NCBI GenBank assembly: GCA_036346355.1
Contig: CM070579.1
Coordinates: forward strand, 8,184,001 to 8,248,000
Source of the DNA: Rhipidocladum racemiflorum
Lineage: Eukaryota > Streptophyta > Magnoliopsida > Poales > Poaceae
Direction: 5' to 3'
DNA length: 64,000 nucleotides
A program made the position numbers and the translations under genes. Below, piece by piece: positions 1-13,353 of this stretch (positions are counted from its first letter, which is position 1; the number at the start of each line of letters is the position of its first letter). Below the pieces are notes generated by a model. It saw only the letters and a program-made list of their open reading frames with translations, was not told the origin of the DNA and searched no databases.

Positions 1-1030
1 TGAGTCTTTGCTTTGCGTGCTGAATGCGGTCCCCAACAAGTGTTAGGCAAGTTACAACTCTGCAAGAGCGGTCCGGCAATGAACTTAATCCTCTTTATTA
101 GTGCTTGACTAGCCCATTTTGCTTGTATGGGCGTGCGATGAGTGCTCAGCGATTATTCCCGATTCTTTGTGCAATAATCATCAAATGCCTTGAAGTGAAT
201 TCACCGGCATTGTCCATTCGAATGGACTTCACGCGATGATCGGGAAAAGCATTCTTAATTCGATGATCTGCGAGATCGGTTTGCGAATGCATGATTCCTT
301 GTTGACAGCAAACATGTATCGACCATTTCGAGGAAGCATCAATGAGCACCATAAAGTATCAAGCGGCCACGACAAGGCTGAATCGGACCGCAAATATCCC
401 CTGAATGCGTTCCAGGAATGCAGGGATTTCATGTTGCACTTTCATAACAGAGGGTCTAGTTATTAATTTCTTGGCACATGCATGGCACACAAAAATCTTC
501 GTGATTAGGAAATTCTTAACATTAATGCCATGACCTTGTGAGTTGTTAACTATATTTCTCATCAATCTCAGACCAGGATGACCTAATCTACAATGCCATA
601 AAGCAAATAATTGAGCTTCTAAAGGCATCTTCAAAGAAGTATACGCTTGCTTGTGCATTGATTTTCGTGTAGTACAACCCAGATTCATATGAGGGACATT
701 TTTCTAGTACCATCTTTCCATATTCGCGTGCTTCACAATGCACAAGTGTTCTTTGCCATTTTCTTCATTGGTTTCTCGTGAAACCCATTATGAGATATCC
801 TTGAAACTTAAGAAAGTGCGAGTTGATTCGAGGTACAAGAGGGCTTCTTCAATTACCAAAGTTGTACCCATTGGCAATATAATTGTGGCTCTTTCCCGAG
901 CCTATTATATGCGTGTCGCTACTGCGATTGTCGTAATCCTTCCGGCGTTCTTCGTGATCGTGGAAGTATTTTGACTCTCTTAAGATGGTATTTGTTGTGC
1001 CACTATCAACAATGCATATTTCCTCCATTG
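1..1030 (-). pseudogene. copia retrotransposon pol fragment (protease to integrase)
   Basis: This is part of a Ty1-copia polyprotein read on the minus strand. A retroviral-type aspartic protease motif (CIVDSGTTNTIL) lies near 970-1020. A GAG-pre-integrase block (LWHCRLGHPGL) lies near 580-620, followed by the zinc-binding CHACAKK stretch. The integrase core (MVLIDASSKWS ... SIRMDNAGEF) spans about 190-352. The reading frame breaks between the protease and pre-integrase blocks and again near 355, so this copy is not coding. Reverse transcriptase, RNase H and the 3' LTR would lie to the left of the window. The 5' LTR of the same element is probably 3622-3837. Confidence 0.8.
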
Positions 1031-3621
1031 GGTGCTACCACGATTTCTAGATGAAAAGAAATATAATTCTAACTGACGTTGGCAAAGTAATTCAAACATT
1101 GCTTGCAAGTAAAGAATCTTTGGAATAAGAATAAATAACAATTCTTATTCATGAGAAAAGTATGCTCTTCGAGAGCTTACTATTCATTATGCAATCTGAT
1201 GTCTATGTGAGATAATTCTGACAATTCATGTCAGTTCTTCAAAAAAAAAACTCACGTTAGATAATGCCACACCTTTGCACATTCATATGGTTCTTCCATT
1301 AGATTCTGCGTGCAATCTAATAGGAAATGGGCGCTAGATTCAATGAAATGCATAATTGAATTCTCATGAGTTTCCAAAGAAACTAAAAGAAAATAATAAT
1401 TAAGATTCATAAATACATGATTCATAAAGTACGGATTCATAGATACAAGATAAATGCAAGATTGATTCATAAATACAACATTCATAAGTGCAAGATTCAT
1501 ATATACAGATTGAAATATTCGGAAATACAACTACGTGCATGTAGGTGATCGCTTCGTGCAAACGCGATGATTCATATACGCACGATCGGCTTCGTGCGAT
1601 CGATTTTAACGACTTCATGCGGCAGTGCATTCAGTTCCATGCGCATCGGCCTTCTGGCGCATAGCGGTGGCGCTTACGTGGCGATGCTTGAATTTCATAA
1701 TAAATTATATTAAAGCAATAAATACAATGCATGGAGCAGAACAATAATTGCACAATTCATAAATTCGAATAAACAATAATTGCACAATTCATAAATTCAT
1801 AAATGCGGAAATAAATTCTCAGAAATTTCCGAATTTTCTTAGTATGTTGGCAATTCGTTAATTATCTGACAATTTTCGACATCACTTGATAACGAGAAAA
1901 ATAAATTGCAATATGAATTAAACATGGCATAAATCTAATTACAATTTATATAATTCTTGTTGGTAGGAGCAACCAATTAATGAATATCTCTGTCAATTTG
2001 ACTCTTGGCCAGTCAACTTTGCCGCCTAGGGCTCACATGAGGGAGGGAGCACTTCCGTTTAGGGTGCCAATTAAAGAACCAAGCCTCATGTGTGTTTTCC
2101 TAGACACCAATTGTCTCATATCTGTTTATTCATTACCAAAATCAAATCCCAACCACTCATGTTCTCATAAAGCTGTTGTATGAGAAGTGCGGAATTTTCC
2201 TAACACTTTTCATAATTTACGCTAATTTCCAAGCAATTTTAATTACTTTACAGGAAATTGAATTTCAGCAAAATATCAACATGACATAATTTATAAATTC
2301 ATAAATTCGGAAAATAAATTCTCGAATTTAGATATTCTAAGCAGCAATTATTGCAAAAATTCATGCAAATATTCATAAACACAGAAAATAAGGCTAAAAT
2401 GCGATTAAAACAGAGCCAATAAATTTTACGGATTTTTCTAGAAATTTAGGGCTTTTAATCAATTTCGATTTCCTAATCAATTTCACAGACTCAATTGATT
2501 TTGGAAAAGAAAACAATTAAAAGGGAGATAAAACACTGGGGGGCAAAGGTAATTTCCTTGCCCCCCCATAATGCACCAAACTCCACGGATCCAATCGGTT
2601 TGCCCCTTTCTCGTGTCCACATGGATGGGTGGACTCTAGTCCATGAGTCCTTGACTCAATGCATTAGTCCCGATGGTTTTAGTGTGCATTCAAAGTTGGT
2701 TTGCATGTCCATCTTGCTTTGGCGCAAGGCACTATCGGTGTGCTAGCGTAGTCTCGGCGACACGGCGGCGAACAGCGGCGTGCGCGAGAGCCGCCGGCGA
2801 TTCTTTGCCAGTGAAGCGTGCTCTGCGGAGGGCCCGAACCGCCAGCTAGTGCGGCGGAGGCGACCATGGCGGCAGCACCGCGTGATCACAACTGGCGGTT
2901 TAAGCGTGTGGGCCCAGTAGTTGGCCCGGGTTTGGTCTTGTCGAAGCGCAGGCGCTGGAGGCCCGGTCTGAGCCAGCGTCGCCGTCGGCAGTGGCCGGAT
3001 ATAGTGCGCTGTATGGCCGATGCGGCGATGGCGCGTTTAGAAGCCCAGGCTGGCTATGGCCGTCGGCCAAAGGCGACCAGTCGGCGGCAGCGATGGTTTT
3101 TAAACGCAGCGGGCGGCCGAGGCGGGCTTCAAGCCGTGGGGCTCTTTGCCAGCGGCTTCAAGGTCGGCCGACGCCGATCATCGAACAGCGGCTCTTAAGT
3201 GGCCCGTCGGCTGCGTCTTATTTGTTCTTGGTTTCATCGATTGGCTTTGCAATATAATGTAGCCGTGCCACAAGCCTTAAAGATTGCATAACTAACTTCA
3301 TGCTATGATCGCAAAAGCGCTATTATCTTTGTAGTTTCATGCTACCGTAGATCATATGAATACAAGGATTAACGCGGCGATTAAATTCAATCCCCGAATC
3401 TCACCTTTCTTACTATTTTCGGTAGACTATCGCGTAGGATAGAGTCGCGTAGGACTTTTCTTTCGGCAATCAGAAGTGGATCAAACGATGCTTGAGTTGA
3501 TTGCGATCGGATCGGGCGATCAATCGCATAGGAGATATTCGTTGTAATCCGGCGATCCTTTGCTTCTTCTCTTTTGTTTCTCACCTTTCAATCTTTCTAG
3601 GTGAACCCGTCTTTGATAACG
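1031..3621 (-). mobile_element. 5' internal region of the same copia element, decayed
   Basis: This stretch lies between the protease fragment and the probable 5' LTR, where gag is expected. I could not recognise a gag domain. 1380-1900 is AT-rich and repeats short CATTCATAAATAC-like words. 2680-3260 is GC-rich and gives open frames on both strands without recognisable domains. Directly inside the LTR (3610-3621, minus strand) the sequence reads CGTTATCAAAGAC, a weak match to the TGGTATCAGAGC primer-binding site usual in copia elements. Confidence 0.45.
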
Positions 3622-3837
3622 TGTTAGACAAACCATAAGCTATCGAATAGTCAGGGATTGCCTAATAGATTGAGCTGGAGAACAGAGAGAAGCGAGACAC
3701 AATATGAGGAGGAACGGGCCTGCTTTATTATTCTGTATGCTTGTGTACAATGGGGTGACCCCCTGCCTCCTATATATAGCGGTTCTGCTTAGAGATAAGG
3801 AAGAGTCCATATCGGATACGAATCCGGTTTCCTAACA
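3622..3837 (-). repeat. probable copia LTR, 216 bp
   Basis: On the minus strand the block begins TGTTAGGAAACC and ends GGTTTGTCTAACA, giving TG...CA termini with a short TGTTAG/CTAACA inverted repeat. It contains a TATA-like TATATATAGG on the minus strand near 3770. It abuts a weak primer-binding-site-like sequence. The partner LTR is not in the window, so the target duplication cannot be checked. Confidence 0.65.
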
Positions 3838-4354
3838 ATAAGCTCCAAAACCCTCTTGCAGAAAAATACACATGCGCCGACTTTTCTTGTCACCAGAGAA
3901 GTACACATGATTCTGCCATAGAATATTCTCTTGAATGTGCGCATCTGTACAATTGCTTTCTTCCCACCATTCGTTTAGCGCAAACGCGCTATTCCAGTCT
4001 CCGCTTTATTTATCCTCTAAGCAAGTGGGCACGTTTAAAAAAGGACAATAAGTCCACAAGCTATTTATCATTGATACAAACACATGCACAAGCTATTTGG
4101 TATAAAATACTGAGTTGATTCTCCCATTGCTAGCGTACAAAATACTGCATACATGTTCTGATCTAAAGGTGGATCGATGTCCATAAGCTATTTGTTATAT
4201 GGGCCTGAGTCCGGGCGCGAGCCCAAGCTGGCCGAGCCTTGGGTCCGCCTATGCCCTAAGCAAGTTGGGGCACTTCTGCTAAATGTGTGAATGTAAATTT
4301 ATTCAAAGGGATATTTAAGTTACTTCTTAAAATTTCATCCAAACCATACATTAC
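3838..4354. other. gene-free intergenic stretch
   Basis: I see no gene here. The sequence is mixed AT-rich with a short GC-rich patch at 4200-4260, and no open frame has a recognisable domain. Confidence 0.5.
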
Positions 4355-4585
4355 GGCCTTGTTTGGCAGAGCTCTAGATCACAACTCCACCTCAAATCTG
4401 AAACTTGTAGGCTAAAATAAAGTGAATTAAGTTTATATTTTTATTCTAAAATGTAAACAAGATGACACACCTAAACACTCTTAATATACACACAACTCTA
4501 GCTCCACGAATTTGGTGGAGCTAGAAATACTCAGCTTCACCAGATCAACAGATCTAGTAGAGCTGTAGCTCTGCTAAACAGGGCC
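4355..4585. mobile_element. hAT-type MITE, 231 bp
   Basis: The terminal inverted repeats are GGCCTTGTTTGGCAGAGCT and GGCCCTGTTTAGCAGAGCT (two mismatches in 19). The element is flanked by TACATTAC on the left and TACATCAC on the right, an 8-bp target duplication with one mismatch, as expected for the hAT superfamily. There is no coding capacity. Confidence 0.8.
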
Positions 4586-4621
4586 TACATCACTGACATT
4601 TATAATCCTCCTTTTCAAAAA

Positions 4622-5050
4622 AGGACATTTATAATTATCGAAATAGTAAATTTCTGACAACTTTATGTTTCTTGTTCAAACTATTAGAAAACTATGGTTA
4701 TAGGTTTTAACTTCTATTTAATAAATATACATATTTCATGAGAACTTGTGTTACAAAATTATAAGTTTTAGAATTGATTGTTTTTTATAATGGGTTTGAC
4801 AGTATGGGTTCACATGGCAGCCTTACGCACGAGTGAAACGGAAAATAGAGGTGCATGAGGCTACCATGTGGGTGTATGCTGTCAGATATGTTAAAAATTC
4901 TAAAATATGTATTTTGTGACACAAGTTCTCCTAAAGTTTATAGTTTTATGAAATAGAAGGTAAAATCTGTACTTTTATGATAGTTAGTACAAAAAAAACT
5001 TGTTGTTTTTTGAAATTTACTTTTCTTGAAATGAAAAATACAAAATTGTA
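4622..5050. mobile_element. fold-back element
   Basis: The two halves are imperfect inverted copies. The left arm (about 4622-4790) matches the reverse complement of about 4892-5050. The centre is itself inverted: TGACAGTATGGGTTCACATGG against the complement of CCATGTGGGTGTATGCTGTCA. This gives a near-complete hairpin about 430 bp long. I could not fix the superfamily. Confidence 0.6.
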
Positions 5051-6086
5051 CTAATAGCTTACATTTAATTTTAGTATTTGACGCATTTTATGGACTTAGA
5101 ACTGGAGTGTAGGCTTCACAGAAAGTGTTCCCAGAGGATCTCGATCATATCTTGCCTAGCTATTCCATTGGTTTTGATTTACATGCTAAATTAAAGAGTT
5201 GAAAGCTATGGCGTACTTGCAAGTTGCATAACAATGATGGAATTGGAAGGTTGCAATAGACAAAATAGACAGAAGTAGGATTAAAGGTCAGTGTTTGCTA
5301 CAGTTTCTTTTGTTTGCTGTCCACTCATTCGGGGTAGCTCCGTCTGCTTGTGCCTTGATTGGTGTACACTGTACAGCGCCCAGGCAGGTCTCTGTTGCCG
5401 GATCCACTTGCCTGAAAAAGGAACAGAGCATCTGTTCAAAGAAACATATATATGCTTCGAAAACTCTGATAAATGGATAAAAGGCAAGAATTTTTGAAGC
5501 ACTCTGGTAGGCGATTGACCTTTCGAAATCGAAACCCTAACATGCGAGCACTAGGAACAGGTCGCCTAGCTAGGTTAATGATTAGCACTAGAGTTTGCTA
5601 GCGCACGCATTTTGACTAAGGTATATACAATATTACTGACGATAGTTGTATGTAATACATCTTCATATCATCTACAAGCAACACTAAAAATAATTCATAC
5701 AATAGATCGTCTACATAGTTATCTATAATGATCTTTTATACGAGTAATAAATTGTACAATGGTATATAAAATATAAAATCGTATGATAAATAATAGATAA
5801 TAGTTTTCTCTCTCCTCTATATCACCTAAAGTCCTAGTCTATATATAGTTATATACCATTGTACGCGCCCTTAATCGTTCTGCCTTTCTGGGTGGCATTC
5901 ACGGTCGATTCGTCGCGGCGTCTCTTCGCTTTTCGTTCGACCACACCTTGTTTCATTTCCTGCCGGTCCTTTTCCTTTTAGCCGGCTGTGTCTAACTCGA
6001 TCCAATGCTGGGCTAACTTTCGCATCTCTCCCTTGATGATAATGACCTCTCACTCCCGAAAAAGAACAGCCAGTCTTAGCCCTTTC

Positions 6087-6089
<3 letters not shown>
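5051..6089. other. gene-free stretch with one possible MITE
   Basis: I found no gene. Around 5618-5870 an AT-rich block begins GGTATATACAATATTAC and ends in TATATACCATTGTAC. This is a loose inverted repeat of the type seen in other MITEs in the window, but its ends were not fixed. The opposite-strand open frames at 5281-5502 have no recognisable domain. Confidence 0.35.

Positions 6090-6134
<45 letters not shown>
6090..6134. repeat. (CT)n microsatellite
   Basis: About 22 uninterrupted CT dinucleotides. Confidence 0.95.
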
Positions 6135-6137
<3 letters not shown>

Positions 6138-6574
6138 GCTCCCTTTGTTATTCTTCATGGCTTCTCGTGGACCGAACAATTTGCGTATGAATGATGGACC
6201 TGCACGATGCAGACATCTTACGCATCATATGCATGCCTGAAAGGCTGAAAGGCACGATCCTTGGCTCCAAAAGCTGCACGATAATGAAAAGTAGGCAAGC
6301 GACTTGGAGAAGAAAAAGAGGTCGACAGCTAGTGATTTCATAATTTCATGGCGATCAAGCAATGGAATCCTGCACCCTGGCTTTTCACTTTCAACTTTCT
6401 TCTCCTTTCTACTGTTTGTCGACAAGTGGTTGGAGGAAGAAGACAATTATAAATTCCTGTCTCAATTGTACTACTGGCCTAATCAATGGTTAGATGATTG
6501 TAATTTGCTGCTGATGCAGGTTTACTCTCATATTGCCTATTGTCAATTCATTATCGAGGCATTTGAAAGATCGA

Positions 6575-8130
6575 GATGGTGATCAAAGAGGGGGTGAATG
6601 ATTCTAATTTTAATATTCCCACCTCTTGGACAAGATTGATGCTTTCTACAACAACGAGCTCCAAGAACGAAGTTAGATAATCAAACCAAGCAAAAGAATT
6701 CTCAAGAATCAAGAGTAAATATGGATTACCTTAAAGACACTAGCACATCCCCCTAATAAAATTGCCATGAATAAAAATTCGTGGCTCATATGGTTATGGA
6801 GATTTTTTCCTTTGGTACTACTAGTTATTGAGAGTCCACCAAAAAAGAAATCAATTCAAAATCACCTTTACAAAAAGAGGGATAAAATAAGACAAGATCT
6901 GGTGCTTCCGAAAAGCAAAAGTGAATTTCCAGCACAAAAGTAATTCAGTCAAAAGGTGATCTCTCCAAATCTATGATTCATTTGAATTTCAAAATTTTTA
7001 TGTAATGAGATAACGGAGTCATGAAGCTACCCACCAAAAATCAAATCCAAATTAAGCATACTAAAACTATAATGAAAATAATAAGCTCTACCACATAAAG
7101 AACTCAAATAGAATATTTAGGGCTCGATAAAAACCTCATGGCTCCAAAACGATAATTCATATGAACTTACAATTTGGAGGGATAATAGATATGATAGTCA
7201 CACAACTTTTTCATAATAATCACCCCAATATCAGACCATATGAATTTTCTATAAAATAAATAAGGATTAGTATGCAAAGAGAACAACCTGAGCAAGAAAT
7301 CAAGAAAGAAACTTCAAGAACACAACCTTCAAGACTTCTCAAAGATTGAACCTAGAACAGGTTTGAGAGAGAAATTGAAAGAAATGAAGCCTAGATGATC
7401 GGGATATGATCTAAGAAGATTCATCTATCAATCATTCATCCTTAGCTCAAGAACCACAAGCATTTAGAAGGAGGGGAGGCAAATGTGCGAAATTTAAATG
7501 ATTGAAAGTAAATACTGAATTTAAATTGCATAAAGTAAAGACATAATGTAAATGCGGAATTTAAATTCACAAGTAAAGTAAAGAAATTCTTTGTATTTCT
7601 AGAGAAAATGTTTACAAATTCTCACAATAAGTGGGCAAAGCTCAAAGGAACACACAAAACCTTCAAGTGGGGAGGCTACCCCTACCCCTCTATTTATTGT
7701 GTCCATGGGTCATCCTCCACCATTGGATGAGTTGCTTCTATCCTAAGCTACCCTCCAAAGACCAGGATTTGATCCCACACACTTATCCATTGGGCTAACC
7801 CGAAACCCAATAACATAACGGGTTTTGCACTTCTCAAAGCAAACTAGACTTAACCACTACTATATCATCTAGAACCGCGATCCAACGGTTCTCATTGATC
7901 CGAGCAGCGTCAAGTTTTTATTGGGGGTGCACACTTCACCTTATAACTCTATAGCCTTTTAAAATTATTTCGTAACATCATAAATCCAACACATATATTT
8001 AAAGTTTGCTAAAAGAACAATATAAATAGTTCTAAGGTCTTAAAAATCGCAAATAGCCAAAATCGAACCAATTCAATCAATAAGTTTAGTCCATTGAAGA
8101 GGTAATATTATACCAGTTTTCAAAATTTTG
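6575..8130 (-). mobile_element. probable old solo LTR, unclassified
   Basis: This is an AT-rich block without open frames. It starts near TGGTGATCAAAGAGGGGGTG, a kind of end often seen in plant LTRs. On the minus strand a TATA-like AATAAATAGAGGGG lies near 7700. I could not find a convincing target duplication, so ends and orientation are tentative. Confidence 0.3.
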
Positions 8131-8160
8131 GGGGGTGCCAGGGCATACCTGGCACTCCCC
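8131..8160. repeat. short perfect-stem palindrome
   Basis: GGGGTGCCAGG and CCTGGCACTCCCC form a stem around a short GCAT-like loop. It sits between the AT-rich block and the PMD-like gene remnant, so it may mark a transposon end. Confidence 0.5.
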
Positions 8161-8196
8161 TAGTACCGCCCATGTATATATGTATATATTTATTAG

Positions 8197-9830
8197 ATGC
8201 ATGATCGGAAGCGTGTTGCCAATCAATCTGATGTTTCTGCCCAAGCTCCTCCAATGAAGAAGAAGAGGACTATGGGCAGAGCTGCCTCGAAGGTGGTGAT
8301 TCCAACTTCCACCGCAGAGACTAGTGCTGAGTCGATCACCACTGGTCCAGTCCAAAGAACACGCTCTAAGCGTGTTGATGACCAGCCGCAAGCTAAGAAG
8401 CAAAGGGCTGGCACTTCTACGAGGACGCAGAGAAGGACTTCCTTACATGTATGTAATCAAAGAAGGTATGATACTTAGGATACTTCATATAGGAATTATC
8501 CCTTGTTTCCATATATTCAGGGTTAGAAAGATGAGAGTGAGGAGGATAGCGTTCCCCTATTATAAAGAGGAGGAAAACTCCTATTCAAAATGTCGGGACA
8601 ATTGATACGACATGGTTGTCCTGCAGCATGGACTTGGGAGTATTTTTCAAGTAAGTTTTTTTACTTCTTAGTTCTGAGTATTTTTAGTCTTTAGAACTAG
8701 TATAGTTTTTTCTATATTTTTCATGTATTGACTTTTTGTAGCCCCCCCAGCTACACCTTAGATTGCAACCGAAGTAGACCCCGAGGTGGATCCTTTATTC
8801 GATGCTGTACAGACCAGCACGGATCCATCTTCGGCACCATCTGAAGCGGTTTTCGAAGAGGTCCCTACAAGTGCACAAGGCACAGGGGAAGAATCGATCA
8901 AGATCGAGCCTGAGGATCCTCCTCTTACTGGAGATGAGCCTTTTGTTGTTGAGACTTCTACTGTTGCCAAGGAGGCTCATACATCTCCAAAGGCGATAGA
9001 GGAAGAGGTCGAAGCAGCTGAGGGGGCGGTTGCCATTCCGGCCTGTGAAGATAGACCAATGGATGTGGTCACAACAATGACCACAATCACTGAGGTTAGA
9101 CTTATCCTTTATCTGGTGTTGCTAACCAGGAGAAGGATTTCAAGCAAGTTTTTAATAACTTGCTTTCTAAGTTATTCTTCTTATCTTCTCTTTATTAAAT
9201 CATAAGAGAAAGAGAGTATATTCGATTTATTTTCTCTTCTTGTAGTTTTCACAAGAGTCATCTGACCTATTAGGTCAGCGATTTTAGACTTTGGTGAAGT
9301 CCGAAGTAGAAAAAATCACAAAAAAGTAAGTCGGTCATAACTTCTTTCTTTTTCCTTTGATTTTATTCTAGCTTGTTTGTTCATAAACAGATCAGAAGAA
9401 AGAATAATGGAGCTGGAGAGATAGCTCTTGGTGGCTCAAAATACCGCCAAGGGCTATAAATTAAACCTAATCGAGCTTACGGAAAAACATTAATTTAGTG
9501 AAGATAAGAACTCCAGACTCAAACAGGCTTTCAAGGAGAATGATGAACGAGTGAAGAAGCTCGATCAAGAGCTCCAAGTCATCATTCTCAAGAAGGAAGC
9601 TAAAACATAAAGTAAGTAACTTTTCTCGATCTGATAATATTTTGCTATATGTTTTTAAACAATAACAATTTGTTCTTACTTTTGTTTGGTTAGAATTAAC
9701 AAATATAATAAAGGCTAAGGAGCATCATCTCTCCCAAGGAGAAATAGAAAAGAAGAAGCTGGTAGAACTGAGTTCCAAGGCACAAGAAGAAATAAATAAA
9801 ATGAAAAGAAGATGAAGATTTTTAATGAAG
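8197..9830 (+). pseudogene. 3' part of a plant-mobile-domain (PMD) type transposon gene
   Basis: Several exon-like blocks run on the plus strand. 8197-8450 is Lys/Arg-rich with nuclear-signal-like KKKR and RSKR stretches. 8762-9093 is an acidic low-complexity stretch (from PEVDPLFDAVQ). Exons near 9391-9610 and 9694-9815 are coiled-coil-like and rich in Lys/Glu (KKLDQELQVIILKKEA, EIEKKKLVELSSKAQ). Most blocks are bounded by AG acceptors and GTAAGT-like donors. In-frame stops occur in the 9245 and 9391 blocks. This basic, acidic, coiled-coil tail is typical of PMD-type transposon genes, and a related N-terminal half lies at 61529. The PMD itself is not seen here. The assignment rests on layout and is an inference. 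Confidence 0.4.
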
Positions 9831-9918
9831 AAACAATAAGGATCCAGGGAGTAAGTAAATATGTCATTTCCACGTGACTAAATTTAACTCTGGTTGAAAT
9901 CGTAACCAAGTAATGGAC

Positions 9919-12900
9919 TGTGAGACCCCGGATCGGCTATCCGAAATCTCTTGTGTATTTCTGTACTAGTCCCAGATTAGTAGCTAGCACACACAGTCAA
10001 CAGTGATACGTCATTGCCGAACAAAGCGAAATTGTAACATAAATAATAAAGTATGGGCCACATGGCCACTTATTACAATACTCGGTCACGAGACCGGAGA
10101 AACAACAGCGGAAGCAAAAGCGATAACAAGCGAACACCAAAAACACCACAGGCGACGACAAGGCACGCGACTAGCTATCCTGGCAATCTTCCACGAAGTC
10201 CTCGGTGTAGAACTCACCGTCTTTGGCTGCATCTTGGTAGTGCTCTGATGATAACAGTTGAGGTAGCACGTGAGTACAAAAGTACTCAGCAAGTCGGGGA
10301 AAGTACGTGTATATGGGGCTTTCCAAAGGAAGCTTAAGAGGGTTCATTTGCACAAAGCCATATTTCATTAAACCATACTTAAGTAATAAGTTTCACAAAG
10401 CATCTTTTAACAATTCTTTTAACAATTGAATTATTTAATATTGCAGTGAAGGTTCTATCCACCATCACTACTATAAAGGCTCTAACCGCCAACTTTTAAA
10501 AGATCGAGTTTAATCATACATGACTCCTTCCGTTAAGACACGAAATAGGTTCTTTCCACCTGGTTGGCTCCATCCGCCAGTAAACATCCGAGAGTTCTAA
10601 CCACTCTCGAATCCCAAAACAAAACACCGTTTAGTTTTAAAACCAAAACAGAAATCTACCAATATGAAAGCATTCTCTGCTTTGCCCTTGACCGTAGGCA
10701 TGGCTATTCGAATAGTTTTCACTCTACAGAGGTGTACAACTTTACCCACAAGACATGATATTCTCTTGATGCCAAGCTATTAACACACTTCCTTTGGTGT
10801 GCCGGCAGAGAAATCATGACAAGGCCTTTACAATGTACACGCCTAACCCGGCCCACCCGCTGAGGTTTCACCGCTGTTAGGGTTCTAGCCATCCAGTACA
10901 GAAGCCCCCTCTTGCGCCGTGTGAGAAAAACGACATTGCCTCTATCCGGCACTCACATTCCACCGTTTGGTGAGTCTAAGTTAGGTTTCTACAAATTAGT
11001 TAGCCAGGTTGTACCATTATAGACATGTGGTAGTACGGTTATGCTTAGAATGGACAATCACAAGCGTCGGTCCTTAATTGACTTGGGGCGGTACTTGCAC
11101 CATGAAAACTAATGCTCAATCCGCACCCACCCGACATTCCATTCCGCCCAAGTCCAAACCATTTTTCCTTTTCTTTTTAGTTTAGAAAAACAGTACCAAA
11201 ACCTTTATAATCATTTCCAAATCATACTTCAAATCATCATTTTTGTATAATCCCACCCATGGGTTGTTTTCATCAATATTGGTCCTAAGCAAATCTACCG
11301 TACTATTCAACAAAGGATACCATATAGGGGTAAACATGGCATAGCAAATGTCCTAGGGTTACAAGTAACGTGAATGTCAATAACAACGGAGGTATTCACA
11401 ATTCGAATTAACTATTCACTTATATTTGACATACGATGATAAACATAGCATGCAGGTTTTTAAAACATTTAAAACACATTTGTAAATGTAGGGTCAATAT
11501 GCGCCAAGGAGATTTGCCTTCGGTCGCGGCGAATTCGTCGAACGGTTGAAGTCCGACGGCGGGGTCCTCAGCTACGCGCAAAACGAGACAACGAATAAAT
11601 ACAAGAAAATAAATAAAATCCAAAAATTACAAAAGTAGTACTGGCAGGTAGATCTTGATTTTAGATTAATTTAAAAATTTGAACGGAGACAATCGGAGCT
11701 CGGACGGAAAAGTTATGAGCTTCCGAAATTTGAAAATTGGAAAATTGGAAAAGGAGGGAATATTCCTCGGAATATTCCTTTAACTGAAATTCTGATTTTT
11801 GGAATCAATGGGAGCGTATGCCATGTGGGGCCAAGGTGTCATAGGGCTATGCCCTTCTTCCTCATTGGCTTCATGGCCAAATAACAGAGGAGGCTAGGGC
11901 CTCCATGGGGCCGGCCAAGGGAGGGGCGGGCGTGGCCGGCCGGCACGGCCCGGCGCCAGCGGCCGGAGGCGGCAGGCGTGGCGGAGGCCGCGTGATCGGT
12001 TGGCGTGGAAGGCAGGCGGCCGGCGACGGGCGGCGTTAGCGCCGGCAAGACGGACGGGCGCCGGCCGGACGTCCGGCGACGGGGCCGGTTGGCCGGCGAG
12101 CAGGAGCATGGTGGGAGCAAAACAGAGAGTCCCACAAATCTCCAAAACCCGAAATTTCTCCAACAATTTGAATATGGCAACACTAAGGAACTGATGGATC
12201 AACTAAACAACATCTAGAGGGACCTATAGGAGCAAGGAATTGGATCCAAACTCACTGGAGACGATGAATTCGACGATGAACGGAGTTCCGGCTGGACCGA
12301 CAAAAACTCAAAATTCGTCTCCAATTCTTGATGGAACCAAAAATTGATGGAGGAATTAGAAACTAGACTCCCACACGATCACAAGGAAACAAACGGAATG
12401 AGGAATGACCCACCGGAGAGGAAGCTATGGCCAAGAAAACGATGAACACAGGAATGGTGGCTTCCCGGCGGTTTTCTCGATCTACCGAGAGAATGAGTTG
12501 GCAAGGCAAGGAGAGGAGGCGTGCTCTGGAAAGAGGACACCGCCACGGAGGTTTAGGAATCGGCGGTGCGTGATTTGGGGAAGAAACGACTGAGTTATGG
12601 CCATAAATGCACTTTTCGGTTTTTGGAAAACTGCACCGTTTCCGGCGCGAGTTAGAGCTAAAGATCATGGGGGATGGAAAGAGGATGTCGCTACGGATTC
12701 AACGGATTCGGCCGTGATTGATTTGGGGCATTATTGAAGAAGATATGGAGGTTTGAATGGGTGGAGATGGGTATGGGAGGCTCCTCCATTGTTGCCTGGG
12801 AGAGCAATCGTGCAAGCTCATGGAAGAAGGAGTACTGTAGCACTGCCACGTGGCGTCCTCCGGTTGGCCAAGAGTTACGTAAACATGACGCCCTAGAGAA

Positions 12901-13353
12901 AAATTAGGAAAAATGGTCTAAAAATTCCGGAAAAATTCCTAGAAACATTTTGGAATATTTGGAACCCAATAAAATTGGTTTCGCGGAATTTGGATGAAAT
13001 TTGTGAAATTGAATATTCAGGTGCGAATTGTGGGCATTAAACAAAAGCCGCGCGAGATAAAATAGGGGCGGAGTTCCAAAAATCCGGGGAAGCATTCAAA
13101 AAAATCATTTTGGAATATTTGGGACCTAATTGAAGTGATTTCGGGATTTTTGGAGCATTTTTGGACTCGAGTGAAATTTCGGGTACCAGCGGGAATCTGG
13201 AATTTCGATTTTTCGAACGGAAGGGAATTGAATCCCGATTTTGGATGGGAAAGGATGCCAGGTTAACATAAACACCAAGGAAACTTCAATTTTTGAATTT
13301 AATTAATTTAAATTAGCTTTTTTTCTCCAGAAGGCGAAACTAAGGATGTTACA
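9919..13353 (-). mobile_element. solo LTR, large gypsy type, 3435 bp
   Basis: On the minus strand the block begins TGTAACATCC and ends GGGGTCTCACA. It is flanked on both sides by the perfect 5-bp target duplication TGGAC (9914-9918 and 13354-13358), so both ends are certain. There is no internal domain, primer site or second LTR. It is therefore a solo LTR formed by unequal recombination. Size and end sequence suggest the RIRE3/RIRE8-type rice gypsy group, but that naming is an inference. Near its 3' end (10268-10300) it carries the GAGTAC/GTACTC hairpin shared with two other LTRs in this window. The open frames at 11839-12217 are GC-rich shadows. Confidence 0.85.

Noticed and set aside
2679..3257. 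GC-rich open frames on both strands
   Set aside because: Composition-driven, within the decayed copia leader. No recognisable domain.
5871..6194. Open frames across the CT microsatellite
   Set aside because: The frames depend on the simple repeat (Arg-Glu or Ser-Leu runs).
11839..12217. Open frames of 64-114 codons on both strands
   Set aside because: They lie in the GC-rich part of a solo LTR and overlap each other in several frames.
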